Shown here piece after piece: positions 27,586 through 36,330 of a stretch of DNA of 58,619 nt (the first letter of the stretch is position 1; each line of letters begins with the position of its first letter). A program made the translations under genes and the position numbers. The notes beneath the pieces are model-generated. The model made no database searches and was not told the DNA's origin. It saw nothing but the letters and a program-made list of their open reading frames with translations. The DNA lies in assembly GCA_003170475.1 (NCBI GenBank), contig PMZI01000069.1:1-58619 (forward strand), given 5' to 3'. Origin of the DNA: Ignavibacteriota bacterium (lineage in GTDB: Bacteria > Bacteroidota > Ignavibacteria > UBA10030).

Positions 27586-29139
27586 ATGAAACACTCCGAG
27601 TTGATTCTCGTCCTTGATTTCGGCTCTCAATACACACAGCTTATCGCACGTCGTGTGCGTGAACTCGGCGTCTACTCGGAAATCCATCCATTCAACATCT
27701 CTCCCGACAAGATTCGTGACTTGGAGCCCGATGGAATCATACTTTCCGGCGGACCCTCCAGCGTCTACGAACAGGGAGCTCCGAAGTCCTCTCCACAGGT
27801 TTTGGAGCTCGGAATCCCAGTGCTTGGGATTTGCTACGGTCTTCAGGTGATTGCCGAACAATTGGGCGGCAAAGTCGATCCGTTTGCCAGAAGAGAATTC
27901 GGCAAGGCCACGCTTCGTGTCGATAAAAATGACGGGCTTCTTGAGGGACTCGATGGCTCGACACAAGTCTGGATGAGCCATGGTGATTCTCTCAGCCAGA
28001 TGCCGATGGGATTTGAACCGATTGCTCACACGGACAACGCCCCCATTTGCGCTATCCGGAATGTCGCGAAGAAGATCTTTGGCGTTCAGTTTCATCCTGA
28101 AGTGGCACACACACCTCAGGGGAAAATCATCCTCTCGAACTTCCTCTTCAGAATTTGCGGTCTCAAGGGCGATTGGACTCCCGAGCATTTCATCCAGAAG
28201 TCCATTGAAGAGATTCGAACGAAAGTCGGATCATCAAAAGTCCTTTGTGCCCTGAGCGGAGGCGTTGATTCTTCAGTCCTGGCTGTTCTCCTCCATCAAG
28301 CAATCGGTGATCAGCTGCACTGTATACACATCAACAACGGGTTGATGCGGAAGGGAGAAAGTGAACAGGTTGTTGAGACGTTTCGGCAGAACTATCGCTT
28401 CGAGCTGACTTACGTTGACGCGACGGACATTTTTCTGGCCAGGCTTGAGGGGGTGACGGACCCGGAGAAGAAGCGCCGCATCATTGGGAACACATTTATT
28501 GAAGTGTTCGAGACGGAGGCCAAGAAAATTACCGGCGCCGGAGGCGCGTTCGAATATCTTGCGCAGGGGACACTGTATCCGGACGTTATTGAATCGACGT
28601 CTTTCAAAGGTCCGTCAGTGACGATCAAGACGCATCACAACGTCGGCGGCTTGCCCGAGAAAATGAATTTCAAACTCCTGGAGCCGTTTCGGGAATTATT
28701 CAAGGATGAAGTGCGCGAGGTAGGGAGAAAGCTTGGCCTCCCGGAACCGTTTATCGAACGGCATCCATTCCCAGGCCCCGGTCTCGCTGTCAGGATTCTC
28801 GGAGATATCACGAAAGAGAAGCTCGACCTTTTGCGCAATGCCGATCACATCTTCATTGACGAAATCAAGCGTTTCGGTTTGTACAACGACATCTGGCAAG
28901 CGTTTGTCGCCCTGTTGCCCGTTCGTTCTGTCGGAGTGATGGGTGATGGAAGAACTTATGAGTACACAGTCGCTCTCCGCGCCGTCACCAGTGTCGATGG
29001 GATGACCGCCGACTGGGCCCGAGTCCCATCGGATTTTCTGGCAACAGTTTCCAATCGTATCACCAACGAATTGCGCGGGATCAACCGTGTGGTTTATGAT
29101 ATCAGTTCTAAGCCTCCTGCTACCATCGAATGGGAGTGA
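27586..29139 (+). CDS. guaA: GMP synthase (glutamine-hydrolysing)
   Basis: 517 aa, full length. It aminates XMP to GMP using ATP and glutamine. The class I glutaminase half has the nucleophile C83 in GICYGLQ and the His/Glu pair in GVQFHPEV. The ATP-pyrophosphatase half has SGGVDSS (224-230). The C-terminal dimerisation domain ends in the GMP-synthase signature [17 protein letters not shown]. The ATG has no Shine-Dalgarno sequence and lies right behind a -10-like box. A longer frame from 27544 is not supported. Confidence 0.98.
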   Translation: MKHSELILVLDFGSQYTQLIARRVRELGVYSEIHPFNISPDKIRDLEPDGIILSGGPSSVYEQGAPKSSPQVLELGIPVLGICYGLQVIAEQLGGKVDPFARREFGKATLRVDKNDGLLEGLDGSTQVWMSHGDSLSQMPMGFEPIAHTDNAPICAIRNVAKKIFGVQFHPEVAHTPQGKIILSNFLFRICGLKGDWTPEHFIQKSIEEIRTKVGSSKVLCALSGGVDSSVLAVLLHQAIGDQLHCIHINNGLMRKGESEQVVETFRQNYRFELTYVDATDIFLARLEGVTDPEKKRRIIGNTFIEVFETEAKKITGAGGAFEYLAQGTLYPDVIESTSFKGPSVTIKTHHNVGGLPEKMNFKLLEPFRELFKDEVREVGRKLGLPEPFIERHPFPGPGLAVRILGDITKEKLDLLRNADHIFIDEIKRFGLYNDIWQAFVALLPVRSVGVMGDGRTYEYTVALRAVTSVDGMTADWARVPSDFLATVSNRITNELRGINRVVYDISSKPPATIEWE

Positions 29140-29193
29140 GCCGTTGTCGTTTGATCGGCCACCCCAAAACCCTAACACCATTGTTCGTCATCC

Positions 29194-29913
29194 ATGATAG
29201 AACTTCGAAACGTCACAAAGAAATTCGGCAGCTTCACGGCTGTTGATAACATCTCGCTTGTCGTTCCGGCTGGAGAATTTTTTGGATTCCTGGGGCCGAA
29301 TGGCGCGGGGAAGACGACGACCATCAAAATGATGGCGGGCCTTTTTGCTCCCACCAGCGGACAGATCCTCATGAATGGATACGACGTGGTGAAGAATCCG
29401 ATCGAGGCGAAGTCGTTTACATCGTACGTTCCCGATCAACCCTTTTTGTACGACAAGTTGACGGGTCGGGAGTTCCTCTATTTCATCGGTGGGTTGTACA
29501 AAATGGACAAAAAGGCAATCGCGAAAAAGATCGAAGAGGTCATCGAACACTTTGACATCGGCGAATGGGTCGACAAGAGAACGGAAGATTACTCGCAGGG
29601 AATGCGCCAACGGGTGACCATTGCTGCGGCTCTCGTCCATGAGCCGAAAGCCTTTATCATTGACGAACCGATGGTGGGACTGGATCCGAAGAGTGCCAAA
29701 ATTGTCCGTGAAACTCTCAAGATGATGGCACGCCAGGGGGTAAGCATCTTCATGTCAACCCACAGCCTTCCCACCGCCGAGGAACTCTGTGACCGGGTCG
29801 GATTCATAAAAGACGGACGGCTTGTGTTTCTGGGAACCCAGGAGAGTCTCCAGACGTACAAGCAGAAGTTTGACGGCAAGTTTGAATCGCTCTTCCTCGA
29901 GCTCACCAAATAG
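29194..29913 (+). CDS. ABC transporter ATP-binding protein
   Basis: 239 aa, one nucleotide-binding domain. Walker A GPNGAGKT (34-41), Q-loop region YVPDQPFLYDKLT, signature YSQGMRQR, Walker B AFIIDEP, and switch His in STHSLPTAEELCDR. This is the subfamily of ABC-2 exporters (CcmA/NatA/YadG-like). It is 15 bp from the permease gene and forms the transporter with it. Substrate unknown. Confidence 0.95.
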   Translation: MIELRNVTKKFGSFTAVDNISLVVPAGEFFGFLGPNGAGKTTTIKMMAGLFAPTSGQILMNGYDVVKNPIEAKSFTSYVPDQPFLYDKLTGREFLYFIGGLYKMDKKAIAKKIEEVIEHFDIGEWVDKRTEDYSQGMRQRVTIAAALVHEPKAFIIDEPMVGLDPKSAKIVRETLKMMARQGVSIFMSTHSLPTAEELCDRVGFIKDGRLVFLGTQESLQTYKQKFDGKFESLFLELTK

Positions 29914-29928
29914 AGGGTCTTGCTCTCG

Positions 29929-31626
29929 ATGTCGACGTTTTTTCACATCCTGAAGTACAAACTGCTTTCGTTCGTGAAAGCGACATTCGATCGAAAGATG
30001 GTCTCGGCTGTCCGGGGCATCGGTTCGCTCATCGTGTTCGGGACGTTTGCGGTCGCCGCATTCGCCCTTTCGTTTGCCATCACACGGTTCGTCGAGCCGC
30101 AGGTTGGCCTCGAAGTGTTTCATCGCATCGTTTCCATGACGTTTTTCGTCCTGTTTGTTTCCGTCAATATGGGCAACATTATCGTCTCCTACGCGACGTT
30201 GTACAAGTCGTCCGAAGTGGGATACCTCTTCACGAAGCCCGTCTCCTTCACCCAGATCTTCATCTTGAAATTTCTGGACAACTTTCTCTACAGTTCTTCG
30301 ACATTTTTCCTTCTGGTGTTCATGGCCTTGTTGGGCTACGGGACGTACTTTCATTATGCCTTGTACACCGATCTCGCGGTGATGTTTTTCGTCTTCATGC
30401 CGATGCTCTTTCTCTCGGCGTGCATCGGTGTTCTCATCCTGATGTCGTTGGTCAAAGTCGCAAGTCAATTCGGCTTCAGAAAGGTCGTCACCGGACTGGC
30501 GCTTTTGTATATTGTGATCGTCGCTCTCTTCTTCAAGTTTTCGAATCCGATCACGATGCTGGAGGGGGCCGCAAAATTCCGCCCGGGTTCTCTCGCTTCG
30601 TCTGGAAGTGGCGGCGGTGGAATCATGTCATTGCTGCCGAACAACATCGCTTCGAATGTTCTATACTACATTTCGAAAAAGAGCCCTTTTCTCGCCTTCA
30701 GCGAAACGGCGCTCATGCTTCTGATGACGGCGATGATGTTTACTGTCGTTCTCTACGTCGGGAAGCGTTTCTACTATCGAACCTGGCTCATGACGTTTGA
30801 ATTTCAGGCAAAAAGCAACACGGTGAAGTCCGGGCAAAAGGTGAAGTTTTTTGATTTTCGGAAGCCATCCCGATTGCCATCGCAATTGGAGGTGCTCGTG
30901 AAGAAGGAGTACTTCCAGTTTTTCCGGGAAACAAGTCAGTGGTTGCATCTGGCGCTCCTTCTCGTTCTCGTTTTCGTCTTTGCGATCAGCATCCGGAATC
31001 TCAATGTGACTCTTCGCGTGACGGAGATTCAGACAGTAGGCTATCTCATTCTCTATGCGTTCGCGGGATTCCTCAGCTGTTCTCTGGCGTTGCGGTTTGT
31101 CTTCCCCTCAATCAGCATGGAGGGGAAAACATTCTGGACTCAGTTGAGCGCCCCGATCAAGCTCAGGAAGATCTTTTTTCTCAAGTTGGCGATCGGGATC
31201 GTCCTTGTACTCCTGCCCGCACTTCTCACGGCAGTGTTTTCCAACATCCCGTTTGTGAAAATGACGGAGCGTCGTCCGCTGCTCATGTATTTTGGCGTGT
31301 ACAGTGCGTTTTGGGTTACCCTGACACTCGTATCACTCAATCTTGGGTTGGGAGGATTTTTTGCAAACTACCAGGAGAAGAACCCCATCCGAGTGGCCTC
31401 CTCCCAGGGAGCAACGCTCACGTTCTTGGTCTCCCTCGTCTATCTCGTCAGTCTCGTCTCCATTGTTATCATTCCCCTGCGCGACTATTTCCAGTCATTG
31501 TTCCAATTCCTGCCATTCGACATGAGCATCATCGTCGCTCCCGGTACGACGCTGGCGATGCTCTCGGCAGGTCTCAGCGCTTTCGCACTCGTGGTCGGGT
31601 ATCGTTCTCTGCAAAGGGATTTTTGA
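29929..31626 (+). CDS. ABC-2-type exporter membrane protein
   Basis: 565 aa polytopic membrane protein with about a dozen hydrophobic segments in two halves around a hydrophilic centre (about 280-340). Examples are GSLIVFGTFAVAAFALSFAI near 33-52 and LHLALLLVLVFVFAISI near 340. It partners the ATPase encoded just upstream. The size and the two-halves arrangement fit the large permeases of the putative ABC-exporter group. The ATG after AGAGGG at 11 nt is used; a TTG three codons earlier is possible. What it exports cannot be told. Confidence 0.85.
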   Translation: MSTFFHILKYKLLSFVKATFDRKMVSAVRGIGSLIVFGTFAVAAFALSFAITRFVEPQVGLEVFHRIVSMTFFVLFVSVNMGNIIVSYATLYKSSEVGYLFTKPVSFTQIFILKFLDNFLYSSSTFFLLVFMALLGYGTYFHYALYTDLAVMFFVFMPMLFLSACIGVLILMSLVKVASQFGFRKVVTGLALLYIVIVALFFKFSNPITMLEGAAKFRPGSLASSGSGGGGIMSLLPNNIASNVLYYISKKSPFLAFSETALMLLMTAMMFTVVLYVGKRFYYRTWLMTFEFQAKSNTVKSGQKVKFFDFRKPSRLPSQLEVLVKKEYFQFFRETSQWLHLALLLVLVFVFAISIRNLNVTLRVTEIQTVGYLILYAFAGFLSCSLALRFVFPSISMEGKTFWTQLSAPIKLRKIFFLKLAIGIVLVLLPALLTAVFSNIPFVKMTERRPLLMYFGVYSAFWVTLTLVSLNLGLGGFFANYQEKNPIRVASSQGATLTFLVSLVYLVSLVSIVIIPLRDYFQSLFQFLPFDMSIIVAPGTTLAMLSAGLSAFALVVGYRSLQRDF

Positions 31627-31655
31627 TTGCTATTCAGCGCGTCAATTTCTATCTT
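31627..31655 (+). promoter_or_regulatory. Promoter-like element directly before the TPR gene at 31664
   Basis: -35 TTGCTA (31627-31632), 17 bp, -10 TATCTT (31650-31655). The ATG begins 9 nt after the end of the -10 box, so the mRNA would have almost no leader. Confidence 0.4.
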
Positions 31656-31663
31656 CTGCCAGT

Positions 31664-32569
31664 ATGATTGACGAACCGACACTCTCCCAGTGGCTGGATC
31701 AGGCTCGAACGCTGGTTGAGGAGCAGAAATTTCTCCATGCGCTGCAGTTGTATTACAAGATAACCGCCGCCTCACCGTCGCTCGACATTGCATGGGTTGA
31801 GCTCGCCTACGTTCAGTACGAACTCAAACAGTATCCCGCTGCGGAAAAGACCCTGCTCAAAGCTGTCTCGACGAGCGAACAACCGCAGGAGATTCTCTTC
31901 CTCGTCGGAAATCTTTACCTCAAGCTCGGTCAGTATCCCAAGGCGCTCACGTTCTACAAGAAACTTCTGGGAGAGCAACAATCGTTGACGAAGGATTTGC
32001 GTGCTCACCTGAATTTCAACACAGCGTTGGCGTATTATTATCGAGACAACATTCGGCTGGCGGAGATCCACTTTCGGGCTACCCGCAGAATCGATCCGCG
32101 ATTTCCGAAAATCAACGAGTCGTTGGGTGAGCTGCTCCTGAGGCGTGGAGCTCTCGCTGAGGCTGCCGAATGTCTGAAGGACGCCGTAGCCCATGAACAG
32201 TACAGCTGGATCGGGCACTACATGCTCGGCACTGCCTATGCCAAGATGTATGATTGGCGACGGGCCCACGACGAATTTGTCCTCGCCGTTGAGATGGATC
32301 CCAATGAACCTCGGGCCTGGATGATGTGCGGAGAATCCCTGCTTGCTCTTCATAAGCTTGACGAAGCAGAACGATACCTTCGCAAGGCGCTCGAGCTGAA
32401 TCCACAATTGACGGATGCCGTTGTCGACTTCGGCTTTCTTTTCCTTCGCCGTGGAGACGCTCAGCGTGCCCGTGAGTTCTTTGAGCAGGCGCTGCAGCTG
32501 GAACCTCATCACTCGAGAGCTCTTCAGGGAACTCGTGAATTGAAGCTCACTCAGAATCCGCAATCATGA
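31664..32569 (+). CDS. Tetratricopeptide-repeat protein
   Basis: 301 aa with about seven to eight TPR units. Typical helices are ALQLYYKITAASPSLDIAWVELAYVQYELKQYPAAE at the N-terminal end and DEAERYLRKALELNP and AREFFEQALQLEP at the C-terminal end. There is no signal peptide or membrane segment. It probably acts as a cytoplasmic adaptor. It lies 7 bp before the LpoA-like gene, so the two are probably co-transcribed. No Shine-Dalgarno sequence is visible. Confidence 0.87.
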   Translation: MIDEPTLSQWLDQARTLVEEQKFLHALQLYYKITAASPSLDIAWVELAYVQYELKQYPAAEKTLLKAVSTSEQPQEILFLVGNLYLKLGQYPKALTFYKKLLGEQQSLTKDLRAHLNFNTALAYYYRDNIRLAEIHFRATRRIDPRFPKINESLGELLLRRGALAEAAECLKDAVAHEQYSWIGHYMLGTAYAKMYDWRRAHDEFVLAVEMDPNEPRAWMMCGESLLALHKLDEAERYLRKALELNPQLTDAVVDFGFLFLRRGDAQRAREFFEQALQLEPHHSRALQGTRELKLTQNPQS

Positions 32570-32576
32570 ACAAAGA

Positions 32577-34607
32577 ATGATCGTGCGCAATTTCTTCGTT
32601 GTTTCCTTTCTGGTCGCTCTTCTGTTCTTCGCGTCAACGACACCTGCAACAGCAGCGACGGCCGTTGATGACAGCGTGCTCTACAAGCCTGCAGTCGAAC
32701 GCAGTTTCCAGCAAGCATTGAACCTCTTTCGAGGCACGCGCTACGCTGAAGCTCGCGCATTGTTCGAACAAATCGTCGACCTGCCGGGGACCAATCACCG
32801 TACGAGCGCTTCGTTTTTGATGGCGGCAAAGTCCCGGTATCATCAGGGCGAATACGCCGCGTCTGTTGTACTGCTGCAGGCATTTCTTGAACGCTTCGAG
32901 CGCTCCGAGTATCTGGACGATGCTCAATACACTCTTGCCCTGGACTACTATCAGCTCGAACAGTATCGGGAATCCGCGCGAGCATTCCTCAAGGTTCGGC
33001 AGACGTCTCCCGATCCGCTTCTCGCTGCCCGGGCAGTAAAGATGCTGGGTCTTGTCGCACAAGAGAATCTCGACAGTGAAGAAGTGCGCGAGCTTCTGGC
33101 TGAAGCGAATCAGACAGAGACGAAAGCCCTGCTCACCGTCCGCCTGGCGCAAAAAGTTCTGCAGACAGGCGATGCCCGCGGGACACGTGAACTCCTGAGC
33201 ACCATCCTGGGATTACCGGATACGCTCTCGGCCGTGGTGGAAGCCCGTCAGTTGATGAAGAAAATCGACCAGAGCGGCGTTGTGAGGATTGGAGTCGTCT
33301 TGCCGCTGACGGCGAAATCGGACGAATCGCTTGTTCACGGAGTTGGTGAGGAGTTGTTGGATGGTATCCGTCTCGCGACGGACGAGTATAACGCAGAGTC
33401 GATGCCAAAAGTGAACATCGAACTTCGCGATTCCGAACGTGATGCAGGAGTGGCGGCGCGTCAAGTATCAGAGCTCAGCTCTGATAGTCAGATTCTCGCT
33501 ATTCTCGGTCCGGTATTCAGTAATGAAGCGATAGCAGCAGCAGAGATCGCGAACAGGAGAGGGGCTCCTCTCCTGACGCCGACGGCCACCGCGACGGGTA
33601 TTGCATCCATCGGAAAATATGTGTTCCAGGCAAATCCAGATTTTGTGACTCGCGGACGCGCGATGGCGCAGTATGCGACGCTTGAGAGAGGTGCTCATCG
33701 ATTTGCGATTCTTGCTGCATCTGACAGTGCGGACCGTTCGACGACGGAAGCGTTCATCCGGGAGGTGCTGGATCTCGGCGGACAGATTGTCGACGTGCAG
33801 TACTACAAACCGGGTCAGACCGACCTTCGGGACGAGCTGACAGCAATGCGGCAACGAGGGTTGGAGCTCACCGAACCGATTGTCATCAATTTCGGCGCGA
33901 AGGCTCGACCCGCGGATCTTAAGAAGGTGGCAAACTGGGGTGTCCCTCAGTATGTCATCGATTCTCTGGTGACATCGAACAGTGTGGCAACGGTTGAATC
34001 TCTCTTTGGAAACAACGGGAGGCGCGTCGCTGATTCGATGAAGATCCCGACCCAACGCATCAGGGCAAAATACGACAGTCTTGGAATGCCGGTCGCCGCG
34101 TTTGATGCGATTTTTCTTCCCATCTCATCCCTGGAGGAAATTGGCATCGTTACTTCGCAGTTGAGGTACTTCAATTTCCAGGCGCAACTCCTTGGAAATG
34201 GCAACTGGTACGAGCCCAACGAACTCGAGCAGCAACGGCAGTACTGTAATGGGATCATCTTCACGGCAGATACCTACTGGGATGAGATCAACCAGCAGTA
34301 TCAACAGTTCACAAAGCAATTTCGACTCAAGTTCTCAAAAGATCCTACCAAGAATTCCATGATCGGATATGATTCGATGAAGCTTCTCTTGAATGCAATC
34401 CGTCAGGGTGCGAGGAGGCGCGAAGAAATTGCTTCCATGCTTGGCAGCTCCCAGACTTTTCAAGGCATTCACTCGAAGATTTCTCTTGGCTCAAGCAGAG
34501 TCAATTCCTGTCTTACCATCCTCCAGTTCAAGAACAGGTCCATCAAGAAAATCGGTGAGATTGATGTGAGTCGAAAGACGATCATCGGCACCGACGAGCA
34601 GCGGTGA
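32577..34607 (+). CDS. TPR plus periplasmic-binding-fold protein (LpoA-like architecture)
   Basis: 676 aa. A signal peptide (MIVRNFFVVSFLVALLFFAS, AATA cleavage region) is followed by helical TPR-like repeats (about 35-230, for example LNLFRGTRYAEARALFEQIV and YHQGEYAASVVLLQAFLERF). From about 243 there is a type I periplasmic-binding (branched-chain amino acid receptor) fold: RIGVVLPLTAKSDE, ILGPVFSNEAIAAAEIANRRGAPLLTPTAT, QANPDFVTRGRAMAQYA. This layout is that of LpoA, the outer-membrane activator of a peptidoglycan synthase, but a solute-sensing role is also possible. No lipobox is seen, so it may be soluble in the periplasm. Its stop overlaps radC. Confidence 0.83.
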   Translation: MIVRNFFVVSFLVALLFFASTTPATAATAVDDSVLYKPAVERSFQQALNLFRGTRYAEARALFEQIVDLPGTNHRTSASFLMAAKSRYHQGEYAASVVLLQAFLERFERSEYLDDAQYTLALDYYQLEQYRESARAFLKVRQTSPDPLLAARAVKMLGLVAQENLDSEEVRELLAEANQTETKALLTVRLAQKVLQTGDARGTRELLSTILGLPDTLSAVVEARQLMKKIDQSGVVRIGVVLPLTAKSDESLVHGVGEELLDGIRLATDEYNAESMPKVNIELRDSERDAGVAARQVSELSSDSQILAILGPVFSNEAIAAAEIANRRGAPLLTPTATATGIASIGKYVFQANPDFVTRGRAMAQYATLERGAHRFAILAASDSADRSTTEAFIREVLDLGGQIVDVQYYKPGQTDLRDELTAMRQRGLELTEPIVINFGAKARPADLKKVANWGVPQYVIDSLVTSNSVATVESLFGNNGRRVADSMKIPTQRIRAKYDSLGMPVAAFDAIFLPISSLEEIGIVTSQLRYFNFQAQLLGNGNWYEPNELEQQRQYCNGIIFTADTYWDEINQQYQQFTKQFRLKFSKDPTKNSMIGYDSMKLLLNAIRQGARRREEIASMLGSSQTFQGIHSKISLGSSRVNSCLTILQFKNRSIKKIGEIDVSRKTIIGTDEQR

Positions 34608-35329
34608 AATCCCAACAGCGAAACCTCCGTGGTGTTTTTGAGCCATCGCACTACCATACGACCATCAAACAATGGCCTGAAGGGGAGCGACCGCGCGAAA
34701 AGATGATGAAGCATGGTTCTGCGGCGCTGACGGATGCCGAGCTCCTCGCCATTCTCATTCGAACCGGATCGAGGGGTGCGACAGCGGTCGATCTTGCAAA
34801 GAAGCTACTTTCCGAACGGCGGACGCTTCGGGACCTGGCACGAATGTCGGTGGTGGACCTTGGCCAGCTAGGAATCGGCCGGGTGCGCTCGGCTGCCATC
34901 GTTGCCGCCTTTGAACTCTGCAGGAGGATGCCCGCGAGCGGAGGATCAGAGCGGCCGACCTTTCGCGCACCTGAAGATGTCACCATCGTTTTTCTTCCGA
35001 AGCTTCGGGACCTCCAGCACGAGGAGTTCTGGGTATTGCTGCTCTCAACGTCAAACCAGTTGATTCGTGAGATCCGGATCACCAGTGGCACGCTGAACTC
35101 ATCTCTTGTTCATCCCCGAGAATGCTTCTCGGAGGCTCTGAAAGAGAAGGCAGCCAGCGTGATTTTTGTTCACAACCATCCCAGCGGGAATCCTGAGCCA
35201 AGTCAGGAGGATCTTTCGATCACGAGGCAGTTGACGGAGGCGGGGAAGATACTCGGGATACCGGTGTACGATCATATCGTGGTCGGCGGCGCGCAATTTG
35301 TCAGTTTTGCTCAGCGCGGCTTGCTCTGA
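34604..35329 (+). CDS. radC: RadC/JAMM-domain DNA repair-like protein
   Basis: 241 aa. The start is the GTG overlapping the previous stop by 4 bp (GTGA). An N-terminal helix-hairpin-helix region (about 40-105, MMKHGSAALTDAELLAILIRTGS and GIGRVRSAAI) is followed by the JAMM/MPN metalloprotease-like domain with FVHNHPSGNPEPSQED. The cellular role of RadC remains unsettled despite its name. The insertion element begins 21 bp after its stop, so the 3-prime flank is rearranged but the gene is intact. Confidence 0.96.
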   Translation: MKSQQRNLRGVFEPSHYHTTIKQWPEGERPREKMMKHGSAALTDAELLAILIRTGSRGATAVDLAKKLLSERRTLRDLARMSVVDLGQLGIGRVRSAAIVAAFELCRRMPASGGSERPTFRAPEDVTIVFLPKLRDLQHEEFWVLLLSTSNQLIREIRITSGTLNSSLVHPRECFSEALKEKAASVIFVHNHPSGNPEPSQEDLSITRQLTEAGKILGIPVYDHIVVGGAQFVSFAQRGLL

Positions 35330-35342
35330 AATCCGTCGTTAA

Positions 35343-35350
35343 AAAATAGT
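35343..35350 (+). repeat. Left copy of 8-bp target-site duplication
   Basis: AAAATAGT directly abuts the left inverted repeat and is repeated exactly at 37410-37417. An 8-bp duplication is what IS1595-family elements generate. Confidence 0.9.
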
Positions 35351-35377
35351 CGGAATTATATACTTGACAAACCCACG
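35351..35377 (+). repeat. Left terminal inverted repeat
   Basis: 27 bp starting CGGAATTATA; pairs with 37383-37409 with 7 mismatches. The shared core reads TACTTGAC, then two variable bases, then ACCCA. The -35 box TTGACA of the transposase promoter lies inside it. Confidence 0.9.
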
Positions 35378-35392
35378 TTTATTTTGTATATT
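35364..35392 (+). promoter_or_regulatory. Transposase promoter, partly inside the left inverted repeat
   Basis: -35 TTGACA (35364-35369, consensus), 17 bp, -10 TATATT (35387-35392). A transcript would start near 35399, 23 nt before the transposase ATG. Overlap with the inverted repeat means bound transposase could repress its own expression (inference). Confidence 0.75.
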
Positions 35393-35421
35393 ACTGGTGA
35401 ACAAAGACAACGGAGTTCACC

Positions 35422-36330
35422 ATGAAAAAGACCTCGGAAAAACCCTTCAATTCTCTCCTTGATGTCGTCAAGCGATTCCCGGACGAGAAATCTTGTCGCG
35501 AATATCTTGCTTATGCGCGATGGGGCGATCTGCCTATTTGCGTTCACTGCGGATACACGGAGAAAATCTATCGCATCAATGACGGCAAACTCTACAAGTG
35601 CGCCAAGTGTCGGAAGCAGTTCACAGTTCGCGTTGGAACGATCTTCGAGGACTCCGCTCTTCCCCTGCAAAAGTGGTTCATGGCGATCTATCTTTTGACA
35701 GCACACAAGAAGGGCATTTCCTCTGTGCAGCTTGGTAAGGATATTGGCGTAACTCAAAAGACCGCTTGGTTCATGCTTCATCGGATTCGATACGCCGTCA
35801 GAACCAAGACGTTCAACAAGAAACTCTCTGGTACAATTGAGGCAGATGAAACCTATGTCGGCGGACACGGGCATAAAGCCGGACGCGGTTCTGAGGCCAA
35901 AACTCCCGTATTCGGAATGGCACAACGTGGCGGGGATGTTGAGGCACAAGCCGTCACGCGAGTAAACATGGAAACGCTGGTACCAATATTGAATGAACGC
36001 GTTGATTCTGATTCGACGATAATGACAGACGAATGGAAGGCATACCAGAAACTTGGTCGGCGTTTCAAATCGCATCAGCACGTCAACCACAATAGAGGCG
36101 AATACGCTCGCGGCGATGTTCACACGAACACAATCGAATCCTTCTGGTCGATGCTCAAGCGCGGTATTTACGGTATCTATCATCATGTCAGCCCAAAGCA
36201 TTTAGATAAGTACGTTGACGAATTTGAGTTTAGGTGTAACTCTAAGCATGTTGCAGATGCCCGAAGATTCGGATTGATGCTGAACATCTGTCAAGGCAGA
36301 TTGACTCATGAACAACTCATCGGATCATAA
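35422..36330 (+). CDS. ISXO2-like (IS1595 family) DDE transposase
   Basis: 302 aa. An N-terminal zinc ribbon has C40-x2-C43 and C60-x2-C63 (ICVHCG, KCAKC). A helix-turn-helix-like stretch (SSVQLGKDIGVTQKTAWFML) follows. The ISXO2-like RNase-H catalytic core has D142 in IEADETYVGG, D203 in MTDEWKAY and E239 in NTIESFWS, a D-35-E spacing. The tail YHHVSPKHLDKYVDEFEFRCN is family-typical. GGAG 6-7 nt before the ATG gives a sound start. It appears full length. Its end overlaps the passenger gene by 23 bp. Confidence 0.95.
   Translation: MKKTSEKPFNSLLDVVKRFPDEKSCREYLAYARWGDLPICVHCGYTEKIYRINDGKLYKCAKCRKQFTVRVGTIFEDSALPLQKWFMAIYLLTAHKKGISSVQLGKDIGVTQKTAWFMLHRIRYAVRTKTFNKKLSGTIEADETYVGGHGHKAGRGSEAKTPVFGMAQRGGDVEAQAVTRVNMETLVPILNERVDSDSTIMTDEWKAYQKLGRRFKSHQHVNHNRGEYARGDVHTNTIESFWSMLKRGIYGIYHHVSPKHLDKYVDEFEFRCNSKHVADARRFGLMLNICQGRLTHEQLIGS

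Noticed and set aside
27180-27617. 145-codon frame upstream of and overlapping guaA
   Set aside because: No ribosome binding site, no recognisable domain, and it overlaps the conserved guaA start.
27574-28188. 204-codon frame antisense to the guaA 5-prime end
   Set aside because: guaA is certain from both catalytic domains; the antisense frame has no motif.
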